Source: an uncultured Psychroserpens sp. (lineage in GTDB: Bacteria > Bacteroidota > Bacteroidia > Flavobacteriales > Flavobacteriaceae). From it: 64,000 nt of DNA. The notes beneath the pieces were generated by a model. The model saw only the letters and a list, made by a program, of their open reading frames with translations, did not search any database and was not told the origin of the DNA. The stretch spans positions 558,001 to 622,000 of the forward strand of contig CANKZZ010000001.1 of the NCBI GenBank assembly GCA_947488655.1, given 5' to 3'. The position numbers and the translations under genes were made by a program. Shown here piece after piece: positions 32,225 to 43,020 of the stretch (position 1 is its first letter; each line of letters begins with the position of its first letter).

Positions 32225-32361
32225 ATTTCAGATATTTGGCTTGATATTTGAAATTCAATTTTATAAGGTACATATAGTCGCAATATAACTTAGCTTAAGC
32301 CTTATAGAAATTAAACTTAACATAACACTTCATTATTATGAAGCTCTAAATACACGATTTA

Positions 32362-33672
32362 ATGAAAAAATTACTGTTATTAATCGCATTAGTACCGTCA
32401 TTTATTTTTGCTCAACATAGTATAGACGGTGTTTTTACACCTGCAAAAGACTATTCATATGCATTTTTGTATCATTCGACACCAACAGGTTCAGACTATA
32501 TTAATAGAGCACAATTGGCTGAGGATGGCAGTTTTAGTATCCCTTTTGATTCTACATCTGCACCAGGTATTTATAAGATAGTTTACGCCTTGCCACCAGA
32601 AGATAATAATTTTGATTTTATCTATAATGGTAAAGAAACAGTTGCATTTACATTTAATTTAGAAAACGGTTTAGAATTTACAAATAGTAATGAAAACAAA
32701 TTATGGGCTTCTTATATTAAAAGTATGGATTTGGTTAATAGAACTATAAGCAACTTTTACGCTCAAGAAAGTACAGATAAAAAAGCATACTTAGAGATTA
32801 TAAAAACACTAAGCGATACTCAAAAAGCCTATGAAGACACTTCAAAAGGTACCTTGGCGTCTGTTTTTGTCAAGGCAAACACACCTTATATACCAACTAA
32901 GTATGAAGATTTATCTACTTACTCTAAAAATTTAAAACGCACGTATTTAGAGCATGTAGATTTTGGTCATCCCTTACTGCAAAGCTCAGACTTTTTGGTA
33001 GAACGTGTGATGGCTTATATCTTCGGAATGTCTGCCAATACTAGCAATGATGTCTATAAAAAGGATGTTGATGGCTTAATGACAACTATTGGAGAAGGCA
33101 ATGTAGAAATAAAAACTATTTTGTTCGAAATGATTTGGAGGCGGTTTAAAGCAATAGAGAATGCAGAACTAGCAAACTACGTTACAGATAAGTACCTTTT
33201 AAAATTAACAGAGCTTACCAATTACGAAGCCTTAAAAGAGCAATTAATTATTTATAAAAATAATGCAGTGGGTAAAAGAGCTGCAAATTTTGAATTGTCA
33301 TTTAACGATGATGGTATGATAATTAACTCTTCGTTATATGATTTGGAAAAATTAAATCAATATTTAGTTATTTTTTGGAGTAGCACTTGCGGTCATTGTC
33401 TTGAAGAGTTACCTAAAGTAAAAGATATCCTAGTCGATAAAAAAGACTTAACGGTAATAGCAATTGGCTTAGAAGATGACGCAGAGAACTGGCAAAAAAT
33501 GATTGGAGATTATCAAAGTTTTATTCATGTTTTAGGATTAGGAAAATGGGATAATCCAATATCTAATGCCTATGGGATAGAATCAACTCCTTCTTTCTTC
33601 TTACTTGATAAAGATAAAAACATAATAGCAAAGCCATACGACGCAGAAGCTCTAAGCGCAATTTTAAAATAG
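32362..33672 (+). CDS. TlpA-like thioredoxin-fold lipoprotein/periplasmic protein
   Basis: Signal peptide; FWSSTCGHCLEELPKVKDI. Confidence 0.85.
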   Translation: MKKLLLLIALVPSFIFAQHSIDGVFTPAKDYSYAFLYHSTPTGSDYINRAQLAEDGSFSIPFDSTSAPGIYKIVYALPPEDNNFDFIYNGKETVAFTFNLENGLEFTNSNENKLWASYIKSMDLVNRTISNFYAQESTDKKAYLEIIKTLSDTQKAYEDTSKGTLASVFVKANTPYIPTKYEDLSTYSKNLKRTYLEHVDFGHPLLQSSDFLVERVMAYIFGMSANTSNDVYKKDVDGLMTTIGEGNVEIKTILFEMIWRRFKAIENAELANYVTDKYLLKLTELTNYEALKEQLIIYKNNAVGKRAANFELSFNDDGMIINSSLYDLEKLNQYLVIFWSSTCGHCLEELPKVKDILVDKKDLTVIAIGLEDDAENWQKMIGDYQSFIHVLGLGKWDNPISNAYGIESTPSFFLLDKDKNIIAKPYDAEALSAILK

Positions 33673-33883
33673 AAAAGATTTTAGTTTAAAACAGGCATAT
33701 TTCTGAAGGAAAAATAAAATTTTTAAACTGATATAAAAGGAGTTACCGTAAAAAGTCTAATTACGGTATTAGTGGTGTATTCATATTTTTTTCAATTTTT
33801 TTCAAATTTTAACGTATGATCATTGTGAATTTTATAAAATTTTATTGTTTCTTTAACATAATTAACTATAAACTTTTAAAACT

Positions 33884-36856
33884 ATGAATTACACTTTATC
33901 ATTAAAAGTGCTATTGTTTTCAATTATTTTTATCCCGTTGTTTACCTTTGGTCAACAAGTTAAAGGAACTGTAATTGATGGCGCATCCAACCAACCTCTA
34001 CCTGGTGCTAATGTTGTCATCAAAGGGACAACTACTGGAGCAAACACAGATTTTGATGGAAATTTTACGATCAATATTGACAGTTTTCCTGCCACACTAG
34101 TAATATCTTCATTGGGTTTTGAAACTCAAGAAATTGTTTTAACACAAGTTAGAGATGTTAATGTAACATTACAGGAATCTGCTACGAGCTTAGATGAAGT
34201 GATTATTTCTGGACTTGCATCCACAGTAAAGAGAACCAATGCAGCAAATAGTGTTGCCAGTGTCTCTGCTGCTGATTTGGCAGGTGTAACACCACCACAA
34301 ACTCTAGATGGTGCTTTAGCAGGTAAGTTTACTGGAGCCTTAATTAGTTCTAACTCTGGTGCGCCAGGTGGAGGACTCTCTGTTAAACTTAGAGGTGCAA
34401 CCTCTATTTTTGGTAACTCACAGCCATTATATATTATTGATGGCGTATATGCCGATAATAGTAGTGCAGCTTCTGGAGGTTTAAATGCAGTATCTGGTGC
34501 TTCGGCAGGAGGAAGTGCATCTTCACAAGATAATGCTACAAATAGAATTGCCGATATTAACCCAGATGATATTGAAAATATCGAAATTTTAAAAGGAGCA
34601 TCTGCTTCCGCTATTTATGGATCTCGTGGTGCTGCTGGTGTAATAATTATTACAACTAAAAAAGGTAAAAACGGAAAAACGAAATTGAATTTCTCTCAAT
34701 CGGTTGGATTTAATCAAGTTATTAATTTACAAGGCCAAAGAAATTGGACAGAAGAATTAGCCGAAAGTGAATTTGGTGAAGGAGATTTATATGCTGCAGC
34801 TGCTGCCAACGGAACTCTGCGTGATTACGAAGAAGAAATTTTTGGTGAAAAAGGATTTATTAGCAATACAAATTTAAGTATGTCTGGCGGTTCTGATAAA
34901 ACTACATTCTATGCAGGTTTATCTAGAAATCAAGAAGATGGTATAGTTAAAGGAACAGGTTATGATAAAACATCTGTTAGATTAAATGCAGACCATAGGT
35001 TTACAGATGATATTAAATTATCATTTACAACAAACTATATAAACTCATCTGCCGATAGAGGGTTTTTTAACAATGATAATACTGGTACAACAATTGGTGT
35101 TGCATTAACAGCTACACGTCCTTGGGACTTTTTATTACCAGATGCTAATGGTAATTACCCAGATCATCCAAATAACTCATCAAATCCATTACAAACCAGA
35201 GATTTAATGACAAATAATGAGGCAACAAGAAGATTTATTCTTGGAGCAGGATTAGATGTAAACCTATATAGAGGTGATAACTCAGATTTAAAATTTGTAT
35301 TAAAAGCTGGTACAGATAGTTATACTTCTGTAGGAACTGTAATTTTTCCAAAAGAATTACAATTTATGAGACCAGATCAAGGAGGTGTTAATGGTGTTAC
35401 TGCAAATACAACAACTACCAATACCAATGCCAACTACTCTGCATTTTTAGTTCATAACTATAGAACAGAAAATGATATCAATTTTACAACGCAAGCAGGT
35501 GTTACAAACGAGCAATTTTCTCGAAACACAGTTAGAGTTACTGCATCAGATTTAATTGCTTCAGAAACGAATGTAGACCAAGCAGCAAATCAAACTGTAA
35601 ATCAATTTAGGTTAGAACAAGAAGATTTTGGTTTTTATGTACAAGAATCTGTTAATTATCAAGATAAGCTTATTGGTACTTTAGGTATAAGAGGAGATAA
35701 GTCTACAAATAATGGAGACATTAATGAGCTGTTCTACTATCCAAAAGCATCTTTGGCAGCTAACTTACATAATTTCGGTTTTTGGGGAGAGGATAGCAAA
35801 ATAAATAGACTTAAACCACGTATAGCATATGGAGAAGCTGGTACTTTTGCAGCATTTGGATCTTTGTATACAATTTATGGTAGTTCTTCTATTGATGGTA
35901 ATGTAGGTATTTCGGTACCAATTACGAGAGGTAATTCTAATATTACACCAGAAAGACAAGGGGAATTAGAACTTGGTTTTGATGCAGGTTTATTTGATAA
36001 TAAAGTGTCACTTGAGTTTACATACTACAAAAAAACAGTAGATGAATTATTATTACAAGCTAATATAGAGCCATCAACTGGATTTGGAAATGAGTGGATT
36101 AATGGAGGATCTTTAGAGAATAGAGGTGTAGAGATTGGTGTTAATGTAGCAGCGTTTGAATCTGACGATTTTCAATGGAACTCGGGAGTTACTTGGTATA
36201 AAAACACTTCTGAAATGACAGAATTAAATGTACCAACCTTTAATTTAGGAGGTTTTGGTAACAGTTTAGGACAGTTTCAAATTGAAGAAGGAAAAAGTGT
36301 AACTCAAATTGTTGGTACAACAGGACCAGGAACTCCAGTATCTGTATTAGGTGATGCTGAGCCAGATTTTCAAATGACTTTTAACAATAGACTTGTTTAT
36401 AAAGACTTTACATTATCATTCTTATGGCATTGGAAAAAAGGTGGTGATAACATCAACTTAACAAAATTATTATCTGATTTTGGAGGAACTAGTGCAGATT
36501 ATGATGAGTTTACTGTAGATCCAGAAGGATTAATTAGAAATGGAGATTATAGAATTAACAATGGTATTTTTGCTGGTAATGCAAGACCATTTGTAGAAGA
36601 TGCATCTTATTTAAGATTAAGAGAAGTAGGTTTATACTACAGCATCCCAACAGAAAGTGTAGAAAAATGGTTTAAAGGAACTGTGTCTAACATAAAAGTA
36701 GGATTCTCAGGTAATAACTTAATAAACATCTTTGATTACAACAGTTATGATCCAGAAGTATCAAACTTTGGAGGTAATGGATTATCTACAGGAGTTGAGG
36801 TAACACCATTCCCGTCTTCTAAGAGGTATATGTTCCATTTATCAGCTCAATTTTAA
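33884..36856 (+). CDS. SusC/RagA-family TonB-linked outer membrane protein
   Basis: CarboxypepD_reg domain GTVIDGASNQPLPGANVVIKGT; plug GASASAIYGSRGAAGVIIITTKKG. Confidence 0.95.
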   Translation: MNYTLSLKVLLFSIIFIPLFTFGQQVKGTVIDGASNQPLPGANVVIKGTTTGANTDFDGNFTINIDSFPATLVISSLGFETQEIVLTQVRDVNVTLQESATSLDEVIISGLASTVKRTNAANSVASVSAADLAGVTPPQTLDGALAGKFTGALISSNSGAPGGGLSVKLRGATSIFGNSQPLYIIDGVYADNSSAASGGLNAVSGASAGGSASSQDNATNRIADINPDDIENIEILKGASASAIYGSRGAAGVIIITTKKGKNGKTKLNFSQSVGFNQVINLQGQRNWTEELAESEFGEGDLYAAAAANGTLRDYEEEIFGEKGFISNTNLSMSGGSDKTTFYAGLSRNQEDGIVKGTGYDKTSVRLNADHRFTDDIKLSFTTNYINSSADRGFFNNDNTGTTIGVALTATRPWDFLLPDANGNYPDHPNNSSNPLQTRDLMTNNEATRRFILGAGLDVNLYRGDNSDLKFVLKAGTDSYTSVGTVIFPKELQFMRPDQGGVNGVTANTTTTNTNANYSAFLVHNYRTENDINFTTQAGVTNEQFSRNTVRVTASDLIASETNVDQAANQTVNQFRLEQEDFGFYVQESVNYQDKLIGTLGIRGDKSTNNGDINELFYYPKASLAANLHNFGFWGEDSKINRLKPRIAYGEAGTFAAFGSLYTIYGSSSIDGNVGISVPITRGNSNITPERQGELELGFDAGLFDNKVSLEFTYYKKTVDELLLQANIEPSTGFGNEWINGGSLENRGVEIGVNVAAFESDDFQWNSGVTWYKNTSEMTELNVPTFNLGGFGNSLGQFQIEEGKSVTQIVGTTGPGTPVSVLGDAEPDFQMTFNNRLVYKDFTLSFLWHWKKGGDNINLTKLLSDFGGTSADYDEFTVDPEGLIRNGDYRINNGIFAGNARPFVEDASYLRLREVGLYYSIPTESVEKWFKGTVSNIKVGFSGNNLINIFDYNSYDPEVSNFGGNGLSTGVEVTPFPSSKRYMFHLSAQF

Positions 36857-36874
36857 AAATAAAAAACTATAAAA

Positions 36875-38182
36875 ATGAAAATATTAAGAAAATTTTATAT
36901 TATAATTTTGACCCTAAGCATCACGATATTTACGTCGTGCGAGCTTGAAGGAGGTGAAAGTTTAAATGGAGCAAGTACAACCTCTATATCTAGTGATTTA
37001 TCTAGAGGGGAATTGCCACAAGCCATATCTGGAGTACTATCAGATATGAGATCAAGATTAAATACGCAAGTAGATGTTCAAAGTATATTTGGTAGAGAGT
37101 ACTATTACTTTACAAGTTCAGATCCAAGATTTGAAGGAGACGTAGTAACAGGAAATTTAGATAATAATACGTTTTATACGACTTCTCCTTGGGGCTCTAG
37201 GTATGCAGCTATTAAGGATATTAATTTAACACTTTCAGGTTTAAATAATACAACGTCTGATTTTTCTGCTGAAGAAATTGCTGCTACAAGAGGAGTTTTA
37301 AATACTTTAAAAGCTCACGAATTGTTAATGGTAGCAAATAATCAATATACCAATGGTATTAGAGTAGATGTTTCAGATCCGGATAATTTAGGACCGTTTG
37401 TGAGTTACATGGAAGCACTTACAGAAATTAATGATTTATTAGGTGATGCTGCTACAGATTTGGCAAATGGAGGAAGCAGTTTTCCTTTTAATTTATCATC
37501 AGGTTATACAGGTTTTAATACTCCAGCTGGATTTTTAGAATTTAATAAAGGTTTAAATGCTAGAGTAGAAGCTTATAGAGGTAATTATAACAATGTAGTT
37601 AGTTTATTAAATAGTTCATTTATGAACTTAACAGGAGACTTATATAATGGTGTTTATCATACATTTTCTCTTTCTGGTGCAGACCAATCTAACCCTCTTT
37701 TCATAGCTTTAAATCAAGAAGCAAATGTGCGAGTAGCACATTCTAGTTTTACAGATGATGCTTTACCAATGGATAATAGAGTAAATAAAGTAGTGTTAAG
37801 AGATAGCCCAAGAGAAGCTACTGGTTTAGTAGGTACTCATGATGTATGGATTTATCAATCTAACGTAGATAATGTGCCAATTATGAGAAATGAGGAGCTT
37901 ATTCTACTTTTTGCAGAGGCAAATATTACGTCTAATCCTGACACTTCGGTTTCAGCAATAAATGTTGTTAGAAATGCTGCAGGATTAGGAAATTACTTAG
38001 GTCTTATAACTCCAGCTGCCTTAGAAGATGAAATTCTTTTTCAAAGACGTTACTCTTTATTTGGAGAAGGACATCGTTGGATAGATATGAGAAGATTTAA
38101 TAGATTAAATGAATTACCTAATGACAGAGCAGGTGACTCAGTACCAGATGCTGTGCCAATTCCAGCAAATGAAAATCAATAA
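36875..38182 (+). CDS. SusD/RagB-family outer membrane lipoprotein
   Basis: Lipobox TSCELEGG; PIMRNEELILLFAEANI; RWIDMRRFNRL. Confidence 0.92.
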   Translation: MKILRKFYIIILTLSITIFTSCELEGGESLNGASTTSISSDLSRGELPQAISGVLSDMRSRLNTQVDVQSIFGREYYYFTSSDPRFEGDVVTGNLDNNTFYTTSPWGSRYAAIKDINLTLSGLNNTTSDFSAEEIAATRGVLNTLKAHELLMVANNQYTNGIRVDVSDPDNLGPFVSYMEALTEINDLLGDAATDLANGGSSFPFNLSSGYTGFNTPAGFLEFNKGLNARVEAYRGNYNNVVSLLNSSFMNLTGDLYNGVYHTFSLSGADQSNPLFIALNQEANVRVAHSSFTDDALPMDNRVNKVVLRDSPREATGLVGTHDVWIYQSNVDNVPIMRNEELILLFAEANITSNPDTSVSAINVVRNAAGLGNYLGLITPAALEDEILFQRRYSLFGEGHRWIDMRRFNRLNELPNDRAGDSVPDAVPIPANENQ

Positions 38183-38204
38183 TATCTAATAATTTAATAA
38201 ATGA

Positions 38205-38233
38205 AAAGCCTCAACAATTGTTGAGGCTTTTCT
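38205..38233. terminator. Bidirectional terminator
   Basis: aaaagcctcaacaattgttgaggcttttct. Confidence 0.8.
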
Positions 38234-38284
38234 GCTATTAATCATACCTTTAAAAATAAAAGGTCTTTATTGTTTAGTTTTAAA

Positions 38285-41200
38285 CTATAGCGTAGATTCC
38301 AAATTTGAATGAGATTCTATACTAACCTTATCCTCTTTCTTAAATTTTGTTCTAATCCACATTTTGAGTCGCATTGCTAGATAAAATAATACAGGCACGA
38401 CTATTAAGGTTAAAAATGTTGCAATAAACAAACCATAGATAACTGTCCAAGCTAAAGGTCCCCAAAATATCACGTTATCTCCACCCATATAAATATTAGC
38501 ATCAAATTCATTAAACAGAGAAAAGAAATTGATGTTTAATCCAATGGCTAATGGAATTAAGCCTAAAATTGTAGTTATCGCTGTTAATAACACAGGACGT
38601 AAACGTGCTTTACCAGCTTTAATAATTTGGCCTAATAATTCATCTTTAGGAAGATACTCGTTGTCTTCTAAATCAAGTTCATTTTTCTTTCTATCAATTA
38701 GTAATTGCGCATAATCAAGCAGTACTACACCATTGTTAACAACGATTCCTGCTAATGAAATAATACCCATCATTGTCATTAAAATAACAAAAGAAGAACC
38801 TGTAATAACTATGCCACCAAATACACCAATTAAACTTAGAAATATCGCGATCATAATAATAGTTGGTTTAGAAATACTATTAAACTGAAATATTAAAATG
38901 AAGAAAATCAAAGCAAGTCCAGTAAAAAAAGCACCCATTAAAAACGCCATTTCTTTATTTTGCTCTTCTATCTGCCCAGTATAATCAATCTTCACATTTG
39001 CTGGGAGATCATCAAAATTTTTCATTTCGTTTTTAATCTGTTCTACAACAGCACCAGCATCTACATAACCTGGAGCTAAATTGGAATAGACAGTAACTAC
39101 TCTTTTTGTGTCTCTATGTTTAATTGCACTAAAACCTGAGTTATTTTTTTGTGTCGCAACCGTAGATACAGGTACCTCTTTAATTTGACCAGAAGCCATA
39201 TCTCTAAAAATAATTTTCTGATTAAAAAGTGCATTTGTATTATACCTCAAATCTTCATTAAATCTCACATAAATATCAAAATCGTCTCCATCTTCTTTAT
39301 AAATACCTGCTTTAGCACCAAATAATGAATTACGTAATTGTTGACCTACTTGACCTGTGCTAACACCCAACTCTCCTGCTTTTTGGCGATCAACAACAAC
39401 TTGCATTCCTGGCTTATCTTTATTAACATCTATTTTAAGCTCATCAATTGCAGCAATGTTTTTAGAGTTAATATACTCGCGCATACGCTCTGCAACATTA
39501 ATTAAAGTGTCATAATCTGTTCCTTCAATTTCTATATTTACAGGTGCACCAGCAGGTGGTCCATTTGCATCCTTTTCAACAGAAATTAAAACCCCAGGAT
39601 AAATACCAGTTAAGGCTTCCTGTACCTTTTGGCGTAACACCTCACTGTCCTTACCATTTCGGTATTTATACTCACGCATTGAGGCTGTAATTTTTCCTTT
39701 ATGAGGCATCTCTGCTGCAGATCCACCATCTGTTTGTGGATTTCCTGCGCCTTCTCCAACCTGTGAAACTGCACTTTCTACTAAGAAATTTTGACCATCT
39801 TTAATATATTCTGGATCATTTAAAATGCTATAAACTTTAGTTTCAATTTCACTTGTAATTTCATTGGTTTTTTTAATATCTGTACCTTCTGGATACTCGA
39901 TATAAACAATTATTTGGTTGGGCTTATTATCTGGAAAAAACTCAATTTTAGTTCGTTGACTTGCAACTGACGCTCCAAAGCTACCAATGGCAGCAAAGAA
40001 AAGTATGATAGCTCCAATTGTGATAATTTGAGGAAACCAGCCTTTTAATGAGCGTTTTAAAACACTTTCATAAAAGTTTTCTAGACTTACCAAAGTTTTA
40101 TTTTGAAATCTATTTGCAGCTTTTCTAAGAATTAATCTATAAACCCAAAGCATAATAGCTGTAAAAATCATTACTGTACCAAGACCACGATAATCTCCAC
40201 CAACCAATAAAATTATAAGACCTATACCTCCAATAATGGCAGAAATAGTTATAATTTGTTTCAATGGCATGTCTTTATCTTCTGTAGTCATAAACTGTGA
40301 TACTAATACAGAGTTAAAAAATATTGCCACAACGAGAGATGACCCTAATACAACCGATAATGTTATTGGAAAATACACCATAAATTGTCCCATAACTCCT
40401 GGCCATAAACCTAATGGAATAAATGCAGCAACTGTAGTTGCAGTAGATATTATAATAGGAAAAGCAATCTCTCCAATTCCCTTTTTGGCAGCTTCTACTC
40501 GAGACATGCCCTCATCTTCCATTAAACGATATACGTTTTCAACTACAACAATACCATTATCTACTAGCATACCAAGACCCATGATTAATCCAAAGAGAAT
40601 CATAGTATTCATTGTGTAACCTAAGGCACTTAGTATCATTAATGACATAAACATTGACATTGGGATTGCAAACCCAACAAACAGAGCGTTTTTAAATCCT
40701 AAAAAGAACATTAAAACAGTTACAACGAGAATAATTCCGAAGATAATATTGTTAACTAAATCGTCTACTTGACCAATGGTTTTAGAGGACTGATCATTGG
40801 TAATTGTTAATCTTAAATTTGTTGGAAAAACATTAGCCTTAGCCTCTTTTACAATGGCTTCAATTTTTTCGGCAGCAGCAACCATATTTTTACCTGCACG
40901 CTTTTTAACGTCTAACATTACAACGGTTTCAGCAGTTTCTTCAGCTTGATTAAATTCTCTGGCGTATGTTGTTTTGTCTTTAGGTTTAAAAGTTATTGAA
41001 GCAATGTCTTTTAAGTAAATAGAATTATTGTTTTCAGATTTTACTACAAAATTTTGTAAGTCTTGTGGGTCGTCTATTTCTCCAATTATACGTATGGTAC
41101 GACGTTGACCACTGGTTATAAAATTACCTGCAGACATAGTCATGTTACCATTACCAATGGCATTTGTAATATCCTGAAAGTTAACTTTTGAGGCCATCAT

Positions 41201-41833
41201 TTTATAGACATCAACTGCTACTTCTACCTCTCTCTCTTGAGCGCCACGAATATCTACTTTCTTAATTTCGGGAAGATCTTCAATTTCATCTTCTAAATAC
41301 TCACCAAACTCTTTAAGTTTTTCTACTGGATAATTTCCTGCAATATTTATGTTGAGAATTGGTATCTCTTCAGACATACTCAACTCAAATACATTAGGCT
41401 CAACTTTTGCACCATTAAACGTTGGCCAGTCTTCGCCAGAGGTTTCGCTATCAATTTCATCTTTGACCTTTTGCTTAGCAGCTTCTACTGTTAGAGATTC
41501 ATCAAACTCAACAATTATCATAGAGTAATCTTCTTGTGATGTTGATGTAATCTCAACCACATTACTCACATTTTTAAGTTGATCTTCTAAAGGATCTGTA
41601 ATGAGCTTTTCTATATCTTCTGCAGTGTTTCCTGGAAATAGTGAGCTAATGTAAATTTTAGTTTCTTTAATTTCTGGAAAACTTTCTCTAGGCATACTAA
41701 AGTAGGCAGATCCTCCAAGAAATAATATTAATAAAATAGCCACATACATGGTGGTTTTATTATTAATTGCCCAAGACGATAAGCCAAATTCTTTATCGAC
41801 TTTCTTTTTATTTTTTTTCTTTTTACTAGTCAT
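38285..41833 (-). CDS. Efflux RND transporter permease (AcrB/MMPL-type)
   Basis: RND motifs, GLGMLVDNGIVVVENVYR; LAGIVVNNGVVLLDYA. Confidence 0.95.
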   Translation of the reverse strand: MTSKKKKNKKKVDKEFGLSSWAINNKTTMYVAILLILFLGGSAYFSMPRESFPEIKETKIYISSLFPGNTAEDIEKLITDPLEDQLKNVSNVVEITSTSQEDYSMIIVEFDESLTVEAAKQKVKDEIDSETSGEDWPTFNGAKVEPNVFELSMSEEIPILNINIAGNYPVEKLKEFGEYLEDEIEDLPEIKKVDIRGAQEREVEVAVDVYKMMASKVNFQDITNAIGNGNMTMSAGNFITSGQRRTIRIIGEIDDPQDLQNFVVKSENNNSIYLKDIASITFKPKDKTTYAREFNQAEETAETVVMLDVKKRAGKNMVAAAEKIEAIVKEAKANVFPTNLRLTITNDQSSKTIGQVDDLVNNIIFGIILVVTVLMFFLGFKNALFVGFAIPMSMFMSLMILSALGYTMNTMILFGLIMGLGMLVDNGIVVVENVYRLMEDEGMSRVEAAKKGIGEIAFPIIISTATTVAAFIPLGLWPGVMGQFMVYFPITLSVVLGSSLVVAIFFNSVLVSQFMTTEDKDMPLKQIITISAIIGGIGLIILLVGGDYRGLGTVMIFTAIMLWVYRLILRKAANRFQNKTLVSLENFYESVLKRSLKGWFPQIITIGAIILFFAAIGSFGASVASQRTKIEFFPDNKPNQIIVYIEYPEGTDIKKTNEITSEIETKVYSILNDPEYIKDGQNFLVESAVSQVGEGAGNPQTDGGSAAEMPHKGKITASMREYKYRNGKDSEVLRQKVQEALTGIYPGVLISVEKDANGPPAGAPVNIEIEGTDYDTLINVAERMREYINSKNIAAIDELKIDVNKDKPGMQVVVDRQKAGELGVSTGQVGQQLRNSLFGAKAGIYKEDGDDFDIYVRFNEDLRYNTNALFNQKIIFRDMASGQIKEVPVSTVATQKNNSGFSAIKHRDTKRVVTVYSNLAPGYVDAGAVVEQIKNEMKNFDDLPANVKIDYTGQIEEQNKEMAFLMGAFFTGLALIFFILIFQFNSISKPTIIMIAIFLSLIGVFGGIVITGSSFVILMTMMGIISLAGIVVNNGVVLLDYAQLLIDRKKNELDLEDNEYLPKDELLGQIIKAGKARLRPVLLTAITTILGLIPLAIGLNINFFSLFNEFDANIYMGGDNVIFWGPLAWTVIYGLFIATFLTLIVVPVLFYLAMRLKMWIRTKFKKEDKVSIESHSNLESTL

Positions 41834-41838
41834 TAGTC

Positions 41839-43008
41839 TTAGTTTTGAGATATTATTTTGACTACTTGTCCGTCTTTAACGCTACGTGCACCTTCATCTA
41901 TGATTTCATCATTGTTTTGAAGACCTTCCAAAACTTCAATAACATCTCCTTGTGTCTTTCCTGTTTTTATTATAACCTGTTTAGCAGTGGCTTTTTCTCC
42001 AGTTTTATCAACTAAAACATAGATGTATTGTTCGCCATCGGCATTTTCTGAAATAATACTCTGCGGAATTAATATGGCATTTTCACTAGTATAATCGTTA
42101 ATTTTTAAGCGTGCTGTAAGATTAGGCTTTATTGTTTTATCCTTATTAGGAACAGCAACTTCTACTTTAAAAGTACGATTGGCGGGATTAATAAAGTTAC
42201 CTGTTTGTCTAATTTTAGCATCTAGTTGCTTGCCAAGTACAGGGAAATCTACTTCGACATCTTTACCATTGCTAATGCTTGATATGTAACTTTCTGGCAC
42301 ATCTGTTTCAATATACATATCATCAAGGTTTACAATTCTTATTAATTGTGTTTGACCTGGAGCAACAACACTACCTTGGTCTGTAATTACATCATCTATA
42401 GTCCCAGAAAATGGTGCTCTAACACTAGTTTTAGCTACTTGTTGATTGAGTTGATTTACTCCTTTTTGAGCAGCTTCATATTGAGATTTAGCTTGTAAAA
42501 AAGTAATTTCGCTACCAATTTTTTGATCCCAAAGTCGTTTTTGACGTTCAAAAGTGGTCTTAGCTAAATCTGCCTGAATTTGTAATTGAGCAACCTGTTG
42601 GCTTAATCCTCCATCATCTATCTTAGCTAATAATTGTCCTTTTGTAACCTTGTCTCCTTCTTTTACATAAACACGTTGTAAGATGCCTCCCATCTCTGGT
42701 GTAATTACCAAATTTTGTTTGGTTTCTACACTACCTTGAAGTTCTAAAAAATGCTTAAATTCTTTCTCTTTTGCTGTAAACGTTGTGATTAAAGGTATGT
42801 TACGATCTGGATTAATGTTTTTAAGCTCATCATCTAATAGCTTTATTTTATTCGCAATTTCTTGTTGCTGAGTAACTAAAGCATCTTTTTTAGTTTGAAT
42901 TGCAATAGCATCATTAGAAGCTATGATGTCTTCTACAGTTTGCTCTTTGTTGCCAGAACAAGATGCGATAAGAAGTGATAGGATGAATAATTTATATATA
43001 TGTTTCAT
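41839..43008 (-). CDS. Efflux RND periplasmic adaptor (MFP) lipoprotein
   Basis: LLIASCSGN lipobox; GGILQRVYVKEGDKVTKGQLLAKID. Confidence 0.94.
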   Translation of the reverse strand: MKHIYKLFILSLLIASCSGNKEQTVEDIIASNDAIAIQTKKDALVTQQQEIANKIKLLDDELKNINPDRNIPLITTFTAKEKEFKHFLELQGSVETKQNLVITPEMGGILQRVYVKEGDKVTKGQLLAKIDDGGLSQQVAQLQIQADLAKTTFERQKRLWDQKIGSEITFLQAKSQYEAAQKGVNQLNQQVAKTSVRAPFSGTIDDVITDQGSVVAPGQTQLIRIVNLDDMYIETDVPESYISSISNGKDVEVDFPVLGKQLDAKIRQTGNFINPANRTFKVEVAVPNKDKTIKPNLTARLKINDYTSENAILIPQSIISENADGEQYIYVLVDKTGEKATAKQVIIKTGKTQGDVIEVLEGLQNNDEIIDEGARSVKDGQVVKIISQN

Positions 43009-43020
43009 TAGTAATTAAAT

